Source: Sulfurovum sp. (GTDB lineage Bacteria > Campylobacterota > Campylobacteria > Campylobacterales > Sulfurovaceae). From it: DNA of 53,956 bases. The notes under the pieces were generated by a model that made no database searches, was not told where the DNA came from, and saw nothing but the letters and a program-made list of their open reading frames with translations. The stretch is taken from the NCBI GenBank assembly GCA_027081115.1, contig JALWLD010000046.1:1-53956 (forward strand), read 5' to 3'. Of the stretch, positions 34,370 through 43,571 are shown in pieces (position 1 is the first letter of the stretch; each line of letters opens with the position of its first letter). The translations under genes were made by a program, and so were the position numbers.

Positions 34370-35048
34370 AAAGATTCGATCCCACTCTAATAAGATTCGA
34401 TCCACATTTAATAGCTAAATCATAATCATTACTCATGCCCATAGAACAAATTTTTGCACCTTCTTTTTCAAGTTTCTCATAAATTTTATGTGTGTTTTCA
34501 AAACTCTTTTGAATGATCTTTGTATCTTCAGAGTGTGCTCCAATAGTCATGACACCTTTAAGCTTGATATTGGGGCAAGTCTCATTGATCTGTTGGTAAA
34601 GGTCAAAGGCTTCTTCTGTGCTAACGCCGGACTTGCTCTCTTCTTTAGCGGCATTGATTTGAAGAAGGCAGTTCATTTTGCTATTTTTGGCTTCAAGTTT
34701 TTTATTGAGCTCTTCTGCCAGTGATATACTCTCAAGTGATTGCATAAGACTTGGTCTAAGATCAATAAGATTGTTTATCTTGTTTTTTTGAAGTGTACCA
34801 ATCATGTGCCATTCTAATGGAAGTTCTTCCAAGGTAGTCATACGCTCTTTAAGTTGCTGTACCTGGTTCTCTCCAAATGCTCGTTGCCCCAGTTCATAGA
34901 GTGTGGCAATATTTTGTATATTTGTGTATTTTCCTACGGCAACGATTTGGACAATGTGATGTTCTGAGACAGTAATACGTGCTTCTTCAATTTTCCAAAA
35001 GACTTCATCGAGGTTTGCTCTTAGTTGTTCTTTATCCAGTATATTCAT
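34362..35048 (-). CDS. yggS: YggS/PLPBP-family pyridoxal-phosphate-binding protein
   Basis: 228 residues from the ATG that overlaps the rseP stop (TAATG), with GGGGAGC about 8 bases upstream; an ATG 15 bases earlier is less likely. The PLP lysine is K40 in VAVGKY (usually VSK), followed by FGENQVQQL, EWHMIGTLQKNK and CLLQIN; the C-terminal CSMGMSNDYDLAIKCGSNLIRVGS is family-typical. It manages PLP and amino/keto-acid balance and is thought not to be an enzyme. Gly replaces the usual Ser before the lysine. Confidence 0.93.
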   Translation of the reverse strand: MNILDKEQLRANLDEVFWKIEEARITVSEHHIVQIVAVGKYTNIQNIATLYELGQRAFGENQVQQLKERMTTLEELPLEWHMIGTLQKNKINNLIDLRPSLMQSLESISLAEELNKKLEAKNSKMNCLLQINAAKEESKSGVSTEEAFDLYQQINETCPNIKLKGVMTIGAHSEDTKIIQKSFENTHKIYEKLEKEGAKICSMGMSNDYDLAIKCGSNLIRVGSNLFK

Positions 35049-36106
35049 TAGTGTGCTCCCCATAATCTATTTACATCATTATACAATCCCAATAACATGA
35101 GACCGATTAAAAGTGCCCATCCTATAAGTGTAATGTAGTACATCGCACTTTCACTTGGTGCTTTCCCTCTGAGTATTTCGTATAGATTGAACATGATATG
35201 CCCACCGTCAAGTGCAGGAATAGGCATGAGATTCAGTACACCAAGGTTTACAGAGATCAGTGCTGTAAAGAAAAAGAGTGCCAGAATCCCTGCATGGCTT
35301 GCCTGTGCAGTAACATCCACAATAGTAATGATACCTCCGAGTTTGTCTGGGCTGACCACACCGGTTAAGAGCTTTTCTACAGACTTAAAGATGAGTGTTG
35401 AAGCTTTGATGGTTTCATCCCAGGCATAAGAAAAACCGTCGATAAAGCCATAATATACAGTTGTCTGTTTTGGTAGAGGAGTAATACCAATGATCTTTCT
35501 TTTGATGGTCTCTCCAAAGACATTTTTATCTTCAATCACTTTGGGTGTCAACTGTAGAGTATGAAGTGTATTGTTACGTTCTATAATGAGGGTGATTTGC
35601 CCTTGACTTGCATTGATAGTATCACCTATCTCTTCCCAGTATTTAATATTTTTAGTATTGATTTGAAGAATTTTATCTTCTTTTTGTATGCCTGCAACAT
35701 AGGCAGGTGCATCTTTGGTAACTTTGTCTACATAGGTCAACAGTTTAGGTACACCCATGTATGAGATAGCAAGATAGAGGAAAAATGCCATCAGAAAGTT
35801 TGCAAAAGGACCTGCTAAAAGTATAACAATGCGTTGCCATGGTTTTTTTGTATTGTAAGAGTCATCATCATACGATACATTGGTAGGGTCAGTATCATCC
35901 TGGCCTTTCATTTTGACATATCCGCCAAGTGGGATAGCAGAGAGGCTCCACTCTGTTTTGCCGATCTTTTTTGTCCAGAGACGTTTACCAAAACCAATAC
36001 TGAAAACATCTACCTGAACACCAAAAAAACGTGCAGCAGTAAAATGTCCTAACTCATGAAAAAAGATCAGAACCGATAAAACCAGAAGTGCAACCAAAAT
36101 ACCCAT
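35048..36106 (-). CDS. rseP: RIP zinc metalloprotease RseP (site-2 protease)
   Basis: 352 residues. HELGH (17-21) in the first membrane helix is the zinc site, a PDZ domain lies near 115-185, and NLMPIPALDGGHI supplies the third ligand Asp. Membrane helices sit at the N-terminus, near 95-115, and in the last 110 residues. It cuts membrane-bound signal peptides and anti-sigma factors within the inner membrane. yggS is co-translated after it. Confidence 0.95.
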   Translation of the reverse strand: MGILVALLVLSVLIFFHELGHFTAARFFGVQVDVFSIGFGKRLWTKKIGKTEWSLSAIPLGGYVKMKGQDDTDPTNVSYDDDSYNTKKPWQRIVILLAGPFANFLMAFFLYLAISYMGVPKLLTYVDKVTKDAPAYVAGIQKEDKILQINTKNIKYWEEIGDTINASQGQITLIIERNNTLHTLQLTPKVIEDKNVFGETIKRKIIGITPLPKQTTVYYGFIDGFSYAWDETIKASTLIFKSVEKLLTGVVSPDKLGGIITIVDVTAQASHAGILALFFFTALISVNLGVLNLMPIPALDGGHIMFNLYEILRGKAPSESAMYYITLIGWALLIGLMLLGLYNDVNRLWGAH

Positions 36107-36248
36107 AAATACCTCTTTGAATCTTTGAACAATTCAATTTTTTTAACAGATTATAGCCAAGAGTTGTAAAAAAATGATGTAGATTAAATAATTAATGAAA
36201 AATTTTGCTAGAATAGTATAAGCATAATAATTTACATAAGGAGAGAGA

Positions 36249-37409
36249 ATGAGAGAAGAAGAGAATAAGATCATAGAAAATCTTGAAGAAGAGAAAGAAC
36301 TACTGGAAGAAGCAGAAAAAACACCATTGGATGAAGTGGCAGAAGCTTTGGAAGAAGAAGCAGAAGAGATTGAAAAAGAAAATGAAGAGATTTTAGAAAA
36401 AGTTGTAGAAGAAGAGATCTCTAGTGATGAATCCGAAGCAGTGGAAGAAGAACTGGAAGATATTGATCCGCATATTAAAAATTTGAAAAAAAATGATGCA
36501 GCCAAACTTTTGGTAAAAAAAGCAAATATTATTGTCAATGAAGCAGAAACACAACTCGAAGAGTGCAAACTTCTACTTGAAAGTGATCTTCAAGGCTATG
36601 AAAGTGCAAAACAGTCATTGAAGGACAATGGATTGGATGCAAGTGAAGAATTGCTTACTATTTTAGGTTTTCAAATAGAAGAAAACAGTGCACCAGAAGA
36701 TATGGTGGCCTTTGAGCCACAGGAAGAAGTGACACCTATTCATATTAAAGATGTTTCAAGTGGTGCTTTCTCAGGATTTATTTTGGCACTTATAGCAGGT
36801 ATTGTTACACTGATGGGACTCCTTTATGCAGCAACTGAAAAAGCAGGGATTACTTTGGATCTCTCAAAAGTACCATCTTCCGAAGAGATGGCTTCCCTCT
36901 TAAAGGGTGCAGGTGCTTTGGTAGGTATGCCAAAAGAGCCAATGATGGGAGGTATCTTAATTGTTCTATCCGTACTGTTAGTGACCTTTATAGTCTATAA
37001 AATACGTGTTGCACTTAAAGCAAGTGCCAATATTAACATGGCAAAAGAGCAGCTTGTAGCAGCAGAAGAGTATTGTGCTCAAAAAGGAAGCTGTAAAAAA
37101 GAGATGGATAAGGTTGATGCATATATCAATGATGCGATTGAAACATTGAAACTTTACAAAGTAATATTGAGTGAACAAAGAGGAAAACTTGAAAGAGTTC
37201 TATATTTGGAAAAAGATAAGGTTGAAAATGCAGAGTTCCATCCAAAATCAATGATTGAAATTAATGATACCCAGGAGTTGGTCTCTAATATAAAAGATTT
37301 TATGTCTGTGCCCATGTCTGAAGAAGGTAAACTCTCAGGTAAAAGTTCCCTCTTTCTTCATAGAGCAAAAAGTAAAGTACAAAAAGTTATCGATAGACTT
37401 TATTCCTAA
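36249..37409 (+). CDS. Acidic coiled-coil protein with two membrane helices, unknown
   Basis: 386 residues. Residues 1-75 are very rich in Glu (EEEAEEIEKENEEILEK), then a helical charged region to about 140, a membrane helix at 172-196, a short Pro/Met loop, a second helix at 232-254, and a C-terminal helical domain (255-386) with two Cys (EYCAQKGSC). Both ends would lie on the same side. I recognise no family. RBS GGAGAG is strong. No operon partner: it is convergent with the metal efflux operon. Confidence 0.75.
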   Translation: MREEENKIIENLEEEKELLEEAEKTPLDEVAEALEEEAEEIEKENEEILEKVVEEEISSDESEAVEEELEDIDPHIKNLKKNDAAKLLVKKANIIVNEAETQLEECKLLLESDLQGYESAKQSLKDNGLDASEELLTILGFQIEENSAPEDMVAFEPQEEVTPIHIKDVSSGAFSGFILALIAGIVTLMGLLYAATEKAGITLDLSKVPSSEEMASLLKGAGALVGMPKEPMMGGILIVLSVLLVTFIVYKIRVALKASANINMAKEQLVAAEEYCAQKGSCKKEMDKVDAYINDAIETLKLYKVILSEQRGKLERVLYLEKDKVENAEFHPKSMIEINDTQELVSNIKDFMSVPMSEEGKLSGKSSLFLHRAKSKVQKVIDRLYS

Positions 37410-37420
37410 TCTCTTCATTA

Positions 37421-37441
37421 GTGTGGGTATTGTACCCACAC
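37421..37441. terminator. 9-bp GC-rich hairpin between convergent genes
   Basis: GTGTGGGTA pairs with TACCCACAC around a 3-base loop, between the acidic coiled-coil gene and czcA. The plus strand continues to a TCTATTTTTC tract. Confidence 0.65.
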
Positions 37442-37445
37442 ACTT

Positions 37446-40400
37446 CTATTTTTCTTTCCCAAAAAACAGTACATATAACCCTGGTAGAACCAGCAACGTC
37501 AGTATAGTAGAGGAGATGATCCCTCCGGTTACAACTACAGAAAGTGGATACTGTATTTCAGATCCGACACCTGTAGCATAAAGCAGTGGTAAGATACCAA
37601 AGAGGGTGGTAAATGCTGTCATAAGTACAGGTCTTAGGCGTAACAATGTAGCATCTTTGACTAGTTCGGGCATTTTAACATGTGGAAATTTCTTTTGTAG
37701 TTCATCGATAAAGGAAACCAGAACAATTCCATTAAGGATGGCTATGGCAAAAATTGCAATGAATCCGACAATGGCTGAGACAGAGAGGTACTCTCCTGAA
37801 ATCAAGAGCCCTACGATACCTCCTATCATACCTAGTGGTACACCAAGAAGAATGAGGAATGCTTTTTTGAATGAGTTAAATGCAGTATAAAGTAGTAACA
37901 AGATCAAAAGTAAAGTAATAGGAATGATCATAGTAAGGGTGGCAGTTGCTTCTTGCATATTTTTAAAGTCACCAGCCCATTTGATATAGTAGCCGTCCGG
38001 AATATTAACCTCTTTTTGTATTTTTTCATTGGCTTCTTCAACAAAAGAGGCAATATCACGGTCTTCAACTTCAAGTGAAAGTACCATGTAGCGGCTCAAA
38101 TCTTCACGTTTAATGAATGCTGGTCCCTGTTTTACAGTAATATCACATACCTCTTGCAGGGCAATGATTTTACCACTTTGAGAACGTAAGATCAGAGATT
38201 TTAGCGTATTGATATCATGTTTTGCATGTTTGAGTTTGGCTACAATACCAAAACGTTTGACACCTTCAATTTTCTGAGTGACAGCCTCTTCTCCTATACC
38301 ATAACGAATAACCTGCATGACATCTTCTACAGTAAGCCCATATCGTGAAAGTGCCAGGTAGTTTGGTTTTATGTTGATCTGTGCCTGACCTAGTTGTGTC
38401 TCTACTTCTGCATGGTCCAGTCCTTCAATACCTTGTATGATTTGAGAGATCTGTGAAGCAATACCAGACATTACTTTTTGGTCTTCCCCGTAAATTTTTA
38501 CAGCAAGTTCTGCAGAAACCCCCTCAAGCAATTCCTCGATACGCATAGCAATGGGTTGTGTAGAGATAAATTGCAGATAATTGAATTTCTCTTTGAGCTT
38601 TGATGTCATCTTTTTGTCCAGTCTTGGTATTTCAGTAAAGTTAGGGTTGAGTGTTAGAAGGACTTCCATGTAGTTTGCCTGTGCTGTTTCCCCTTTTTCA
38701 CTTCTTCCTATCATAGAGAGTACAGAGTCTACCTCTTGAGGATAAGTCTCAAGAATAAATTTTTCAATAGCTTGCGCATTTTCCACACTTTGAGTCAGTG
38801 CAGTCCCTGGGATGGCAATCACCCGGTACATAATGGTCTCTTCATTGAGTTGTGGCATAAATTCACGTCCTTGTTGGGAGAGAAGCCCTGCCAAAAGGAA
38901 GAAAATCATAAATGTAGCAGTTACCAATTTTTTGGCATTGTGTACGGCAAAGTCAAGCATAGGAGTATAAAAAGACTTGATCGTACGCATTAACGGAGAG
39001 TTTGTCTGTTTCCCCTGTTTGAGCATCATGTAAGAGAGTACAGGTACCAAAAGCAGGGCGACTGCGAGTGATCCCAACATAACAAAAACAATGTCTATAG
39101 CCATAGGTGAGTAGAGCTTACCTGCCAGGCCTTCAAGGCTCAGTAGAGGGATGAAAACCACCGCAATGATGAGTAGGGCAAAGAGAACAGGTTTTGCCAC
39201 TTCAGCAGTAGCTTCTGAAATCACTTCTGCACGGGAAAGTTTTGGGTTTTCCTGAAGAAGCCTGAAAGAGTTCTCTACCACCACAATGGTCCCATCGACA
39301 ATCATACCAATGGCAATGGCCAAACCACTCAATGACATGAGATTTGCTGAAATATCGTACTCCTGCATGAGTAAAAAAGCAATCAACAAAGAGATGGGTA
39401 AAGAGAGTATCACAATGAATGCAGACCGTAATTCAAAGAGAAAGAGGAAAAGTACGATGGCAACAAGGATTGATCCTGTTAGAAGAGCAGAGGTCATTGT
39501 ATTGACTGCTTTATGTGTGATCTCTGTTCTGTCATAGATAATATCAATAGTGATACCTTTAGGCAAAGCAGTATCTACTAAAGGCATTTTTGTTTTGATC
39601 AGATCAACAACCTTTGCAGCATTGGTTCCTGAACGTTGCAATACCATACCGAATACTTTCTCTTTGCCATCTATAGAGACTGCTCCAAATCGAGGAGCTT
39701 TTCCCTCTTTAACGATGGCAATATCTTTAATAGTTACAGCTTTTGCATTATTTACACGGATAACAGTATTTCTGATATCATCAAGTGTTTGATAGAGACC
39801 TGCACCACGAATGAGATACTGCTCTTTGTTAAACTCAAGGTATTGTCCACCTACAGACTGGTTACTTTTTTCTAAAGCTTCTAACACTTCTGCATAGGTA
39901 ACATCAACACTTTGTAGACGTTTAGGGTCTATAAGCACTTCATACTGCTTTTCATAACCACCCCAGGAGATGACCTCTTCTACACCATCAACTGATTTGA
40001 ACAGTGGGGTTACTGTATATTCATGTATCTCTCTTAATTGAGAGTTGGTATATTCCCCTGTTTCATCTTTGAGGGTATACCAAAGTACCTGTCCCAGACC
40101 TGTAGTGTTTGGACCCATGACCGGTGTACCCCAGCCAGCAGGAATGTCAATGGTGTTGAGCCTCTCTGTAACTAACTGTCTAAGTAGATAGGTATCATAA
40201 CCGTCTTCAAAGAAGATAGAGACATAAGAGAGTCCAAAAATAGAGTTGGAAAGTATCATCTTTACACCTGGAAGTCCAGACATTGCTGCCTCAATAGGGT
40301 AAGTAATGAGCTTCTCTATATCTTCAGCTGAATTTCCGGCACTTTCGGTATAAATAACCACCTGTTTAGGGGTAATATCTGGAAAAGCATCTACCGGGAT

Positions 40401-40496
40401 ATCTTGGTATGCCTTGTATCCAAACCCGGAAATGGCAATAAAGAGTGCTAGTATGAGAAATTTATACTGTATCAGTATTTTAAAAAAATGTTTCAT
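37446..40496 (-). CDS. czcA: Heavy-metal RND efflux pump, CzcA/CusA family
   Basis: 1016 residues with the 12-helix RND layout and two large periplasmic domains. GYKAYQDIPVDAFPDITP at the start is typical of heavy-metal RND pumps. In helix 4 the motif AIGMIVDGTIVVVEN is closer to Co/Zn/Cd (CzcA) than to Cu/Ag (CusA) pumps, whose motif lacks the Gly after Asp. It drives cation export by proton motive force together with the CzcB-like and TolC-like proteins encoded upstream; 8 bases separate it from czcB. Metal choice is inferred. Confidence 0.9.
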   Translation of the reverse strand: MKHFFKILIQYKFLILALFIAISGFGYKAYQDIPVDAFPDITPKQVVIYTESAGNSAEDIEKLITYPIEAAMSGLPGVKMILSNSIFGLSYVSIFFEDGYDTYLLRQLVTERLNTIDIPAGWGTPVMGPNTTGLGQVLWYTLKDETGEYTNSQLREIHEYTVTPLFKSVDGVEEVISWGGYEKQYEVLIDPKRLQSVDVTYAEVLEALEKSNQSVGGQYLEFNKEQYLIRGAGLYQTLDDIRNTVIRVNNAKAVTIKDIAIVKEGKAPRFGAVSIDGKEKVFGMVLQRSGTNAAKVVDLIKTKMPLVDTALPKGITIDIIYDRTEITHKAVNTMTSALLTGSILVAIVLFLFLFELRSAFIVILSLPISLLIAFLLMQEYDISANLMSLSGLAIAIGMIVDGTIVVVENSFRLLQENPKLSRAEVISEATAEVAKPVLFALLIIAVVFIPLLSLEGLAGKLYSPMAIDIVFVMLGSLAVALLLVPVLSYMMLKQGKQTNSPLMRTIKSFYTPMLDFAVHNAKKLVTATFMIFFLLAGLLSQQGREFMPQLNEETIMYRVIAIPGTALTQSVENAQAIEKFILETYPQEVDSVLSMIGRSEKGETAQANYMEVLLTLNPNFTEIPRLDKKMTSKLKEKFNYLQFISTQPIAMRIEELLEGVSAELAVKIYGEDQKVMSGIASQISQIIQGIEGLDHAEVETQLGQAQINIKPNYLALSRYGLTVEDVMQVIRYGIGEEAVTQKIEGVKRFGIVAKLKHAKHDINTLKSLILRSQSGKIIALQEVCDITVKQGPAFIKREDLSRYMVLSLEVEDRDIASFVEEANEKIQKEVNIPDGYYIKWAGDFKNMQEATATLTMIIPITLLLILLLLYTAFNSFKKAFLILLGVPLGMIGGIVGLLISGEYLSVSAIVGFIAIFAIAILNGIVLVSFIDELQKKFPHVKMPELVKDATLLRLRPVLMTAFTTLFGILPLLYATGVGSEIQYPLSVVVTGGIISSTILTLLVLPGLYVLFFGKEK

Positions 40497-40504
40497 GTCA
40501 GCCC

Positions 40505-41638
40505 CTAGTGACCATGCTCGCCAAGAGAAGATTTAAGTATCATAGACTTGACAAAGTATACACCCTCTGCAACATACTCTTCTCCTGCTTCCAAGCCTTT
40601 GATAGCAACATTATCTCCATTGTAAGCGATGATCTTTACAACTTTAGGTTCATACGGTACCTCTTCATGATTATTATGGTCATGACTTTTTTCTTTATCA
40701 TTGTCTTCATGATCATCATGCCCATGAACTTCTTCCTCATTATGAGCCTCTTCTTCATGTCCTGTCTCTACAAAAACAACCCATTCCCCTTGAAAAAGTG
40801 TTAATGCAGATTTTTTAACCATGACAGCTTTCGTATAGGGGGCAAGAGAAATCTCCATCTCAGTAAAGGCATTGATAAGAATGTTTTTTGGATTTTCCAT
40901 CATTATAAAGAGGATTTTTGCACGTTGTGTCTCTTCATCGATTGTTGGTAAGAGCTGTACAAAATGAGCAGGGTATTTTTTCTCTGCAACGGTTACAAAC
41001 CCTGTGGTTTTGTTACTGACCAGCATAGCATCTTTCAAACCAAGGTAAGCAATGGCATAATAACTATTTTGATTGACAATGGACATGAGTTTTTCCTGAG
41101 CATCGACGTTAGAGTGCAAGGGTACAAAAATCTCCCCTACAATACCATCTGCATGGGCATAAAGTATAAATTGGTCTGTAGCTTCTGTGAGTTTGGAAGC
41201 ATCAATACCCAGTGATTTCATTTGTGATTCAAGTGCATTTTGTTTTGCTAATACATCTTCGATCTCAATAATATTTTGATTGAGTTCATTTTGTGATGTC
41301 AAGCCTTTTTTGTAAAGTGTTCTTGCTGTAGCAAGCTGCTCTTTTGCTGCTTTCCCCTGCTGTCTAAGTGAAATGTATTCTGCAGACATCTTAGAGAGAT
41401 CAATAGACTCAATGAGGGCTACTTTATCACCTGTTTCAATATGTTCACCGGTTTTTACGAAGTATTTTTCAATGTGCCCTGGAAGTCTGGAAACAATCTT
41501 TTGTTTCTGGTCAGAGAGTTGGGTAATTTGTGCATTGGTTTTGACTATTTTACCTAGTGGTTTAAGTTGTGCATGTTCCATGCTGATCGGGCCTGAAAAT
41601 ACCAGAAGTGGCAGTAGTAAAAATAGTGTTTTAATCAT
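40505..41638 (-). CDS. czcB: Membrane fusion protein of the metal efflux system, CzcB/CusB-like, with His-rich insert
   Basis: 377 residues: signal peptide, alpha-hairpin near 85-150 flanked by lipoyl halves (KTGEHIETGDKVALI), and a beta-barrel. Residues 293-326 form an insert with eight His and many Asp/Glu, and the protein ends EHGH. It bridges the inner and outer membrane parts and probably buffers or passes metal. The ATG overlaps the TolC-like gene end by 8 bases. Confidence 0.9.
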   Translation of the reverse strand: MIKTLFLLLPLLVFSGPISMEHAQLKPLGKIVKTNAQITQLSDQKQKIVSRLPGHIEKYFVKTGEHIETGDKVALIESIDLSKMSAEYISLRQQGKAAKEQLATARTLYKKGLTSQNELNQNIIEIEDVLAKQNALESQMKSLGIDASKLTEATDQFILYAHADGIVGEIFVPLHSNVDAQEKLMSIVNQNSYYAIAYLGLKDAMLVSNKTTGFVTVAEKKYPAHFVQLLPTIDEETQRAKILFIMMENPKNILINAFTEMEISLAPYTKAVMVKKSALTLFQGEWVVFVETGHEEEAHNEEEVHGHDDHEDNDKEKSHDHNNHEEVPYEPKVVKIIAYNGDNVAIKGLEAGEEYVAEGVYFVKSMILKSSLGEHGH

Positions 41639-42803
41639 TGTAGTCTCCTTGTAAAAAACGTAGTGAAATTTTTTGATCGTTGATCATCTTTTGAGTCTGA
41701 AGTAGGGCTTTTTTTGTTTGAATGAGTTTGTTCTTTGCTGTCATGAGCTCAAAAAGTGACCCTTTGGCTATAGCATAGCCATCTTGCAAAAGTGTTGTCA
41801 GCTCCTGTTGTTCTTGTTGCAGATTTTTTAGAGCATAATACTGATTTGAGAGTTCTCGAATGGCTGATCTCATCATCTTCTTTTGTGCAGAGATCGTAAT
41901 GGAAAGTTGCTCATTATCAAGTTGTGTCTGCTGCATTTTTAGTTTTGCCAACATTCGCTCTTGAGATCGGTCATTATGAATTGTAAGAGGAATATTTAGA
42001 CCAAATCTCAGTATAGACTGGTCCGGTTCTTTCTCAATACCGGTATAGAGATCATAGTTTTGAAATGTGCTTTGATTTATACTGTAGTCACTTTGATATA
42101 CGCTCTCTTTGGCTTTGAGTATTTGTTGTTGTGGTGAAAGTTTTGAACTGTATTTTGTTTTTGATGAGATAGAATAGATAAACTTTTTTTCAAGAGAAAC
42201 ATTAGTAGTGAACCCGGCAATGGCTAGCAGTTGATAGTAGAGTGTACTTTGCTGTTGTTTAGTAGTATACATTTGTGTTTTAAGTGTAAGTGTCTCTGTT
42301 CTGGCCTGTAGGTATGTTACTTTATTTTCTGAACCACTTTGATAGCGTTCTTTTACCATTTGTGTTACTTTGTTTGAGAGTGTATACTCTTGTTGTAATA
42401 GTGTAAGCATTTTATTTTGATATACATATTGTGTATAGAGTTCTTCAAGTGTCTTCAAGTATCCGGCTCTACCTTGTGTGATAAAAGCTTGAGAGAGTAA
42501 AGAAGATGCTTTGGCTTTACTCTGTAATCCGTTCATGTATCCTGTAGTACGAATGGTTTGTGATGCTGTGATAGCATAACCAAAACTGTTGTTTCCTACT
42601 TTTTCATTGAAATGTGAACCTTCAATATTCAGCATAGGATTGGCTGTACGCAAGAGTATATTGTTCTTATATTTAGTACTTTGTAATGTAAGTGTCTGAC
42701 TTTTCAGTATCTTAGAGTGTGTGAGTGTGTATTTTTTAAACTCTTTATAACTCATGCCAAAAAGCGTGAGAGAAAAGGTTAAAAATATGACCAGTGTTTT
42801 CAT
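41631..42803 (-). CDS. czcC: TolC-like outer membrane efflux protein (CzcC/CusC type)
   Basis: 390 residues: signal peptide (LVIFLTFSLTLFG), then two repeats of long amphipathic helices with paired beta strands, as in TolC-family outer membrane factors (VTYLQARTETLTLKTQMY; LFELMTAKNKLIQTKKAL). It forms the exit duct of the pump. It comes after a small Cys/His-rich gene, with 81 bases between. Confidence 0.85.
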   Translation of the reverse strand: MKTLVIFLTFSLTLFGMSYKEFKKYTLTHSKILKSQTLTLQSTKYKNNILLRTANPMLNIEGSHFNEKVGNNSFGYAITASQTIRTTGYMNGLQSKAKASSLLSQAFITQGRAGYLKTLEELYTQYVYQNKMLTLLQQEYTLSNKVTQMVKERYQSGSENKVTYLQARTETLTLKTQMYTTKQQQSTLYYQLLAIAGFTTNVSLEKKFIYSISSKTKYSSKLSPQQQILKAKESVYQSDYSINQSTFQNYDLYTGIEKEPDQSILRFGLNIPLTIHNDRSQERMLAKLKMQQTQLDNEQLSITISAQKKMMRSAIRELSNQYYALKNLQQEQQELTTLLQDGYAIAKGSLFELMTAKNKLIQTKKALLQTQKMINDQKISLRFLQGDYND

Positions 42804-42884
42804 AGAGGGGCTATCCTTAAAATAAAATATTTCTAATAAAATTAGAGAGTGTTCCTGAGAGAACTAGGGTGTAGTGAGGGGGTT

Positions 42885-43190
42885 TTATGCTATAGGGGGT
42901 TTTTGTTCTGTTCTTTTAAAAGGTGGATGGTAGGTAAGTAAATCACTGTTTGGTTGTTCTGTATATTTTGGAGACAGTGGAGTAAAGATTGGAGTGGTGA
43001 TAATGGCGGTTAAATGAAAGAGATGATGTATATCACATAGGTCATCACAGTCTTGACTTGCAAATTGTTCGGAGATATATTCGTTGATGCTCTCATGTTC
43101 ACAATGATCTTCTGTTGCAATAATAGAGGCATGAGTAATGTTAAAGATCATTGCAAGTAACAATACTATACGAATCAATCTTGCTTTCAA
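42885..43190 (-). CDS. Small exported Cys/His-rich protein heading the metal efflux operon
   Basis: 101 residues. A signal peptide (IRIVLLLAMIFNITHA) is followed by Cys30, Cys48, Cys52 and at least six His (EDHCEHES, DCDDLCDIHHLFHL), then a Pro-rich tail. The start is TTG with AGGAG upstream. It is likely a periplasmic metal-binding protein that helps sense or deliver the exported cation. I recognise no named family. Confidence 0.65.
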   Translation of the reverse strand: MKARLIRIVLLLAMIFNITHASIIATEDHCEHESINEYISEQFASQDCDDLCDIHHLFHLTAIITTPIFTPLSPKYTEQPNSDLLTYHPPFKRTEQKPPIA

Positions 43191-43345
43191 ACATTTCTCC
43201 TAAATCTATTTCTCAATATTATAGCTTAAAAATTATAATTTATAATGATTCTAAATTAAGATTTAGTACATGAATATTTAAATTTATCATAGTTAATGTA
43301 ATGATATATAGTATATTTTTTTCATGCTCTTTTAGTTCTTCAGAG

Positions 43346-43570
43346 TTAGAGTTTCTTTATTTCTATTTTTTCTGCTTCATCTGCCCTGACTGCAATGAGA
43401 GTAGCACCAACCTCTATTTCCATGGTCTGCTTGGCTATAGAACAGCCTTTGACGGTTATCTCCTCTCCTCGCATCACACCAAAAGAGTTAAGTCTGTCTT
43501 TGAGAGGTTTGTCTGCATGTATTTTAACAATTTCACCTCTATCACCTTTGGTAAGTTCTGTCAGTCTCAC
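43346..43570 (-). CDS. feoA: Ferrous iron transport protein FeoA
   Basis: 74 residues, SH3-like: MRLTELTKGDRGEIVKI, GVMRGEEITVKG, and MEIEVGATLIAVRADEAEKI. It supports FeoB at the cytoplasmic side. The start is GTG after a strong AGGAGG, 1 base after the feoB stop. Gene order is feoB-feoA, opposite to E. coli. Confidence 0.93.
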   Translation of the reverse strand: MRLTELTKGDRGEIVKIHADKPLKDRLNSFGVMRGEEITVKGCSIAKQTMEIEVGATLIAVRADEAEKIEIKKL

Positions 43571-43571
43571 T

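Noticed and set aside
36143..36568. Ser-rich 141-residue open frame on the minus strand
   Set aside because: It is the complement of the Glu-rich GAA/GAG codons of the acidic coiled-coil gene.
43191..43345. PerR/Fur-type operator in the metal efflux promoter region (AAATTATAATTT, CTAAAT/ATTTAG)
   Set aside because: The region is so A/T-rich that such dyads are expected by chance, and they do not match a consensus well.
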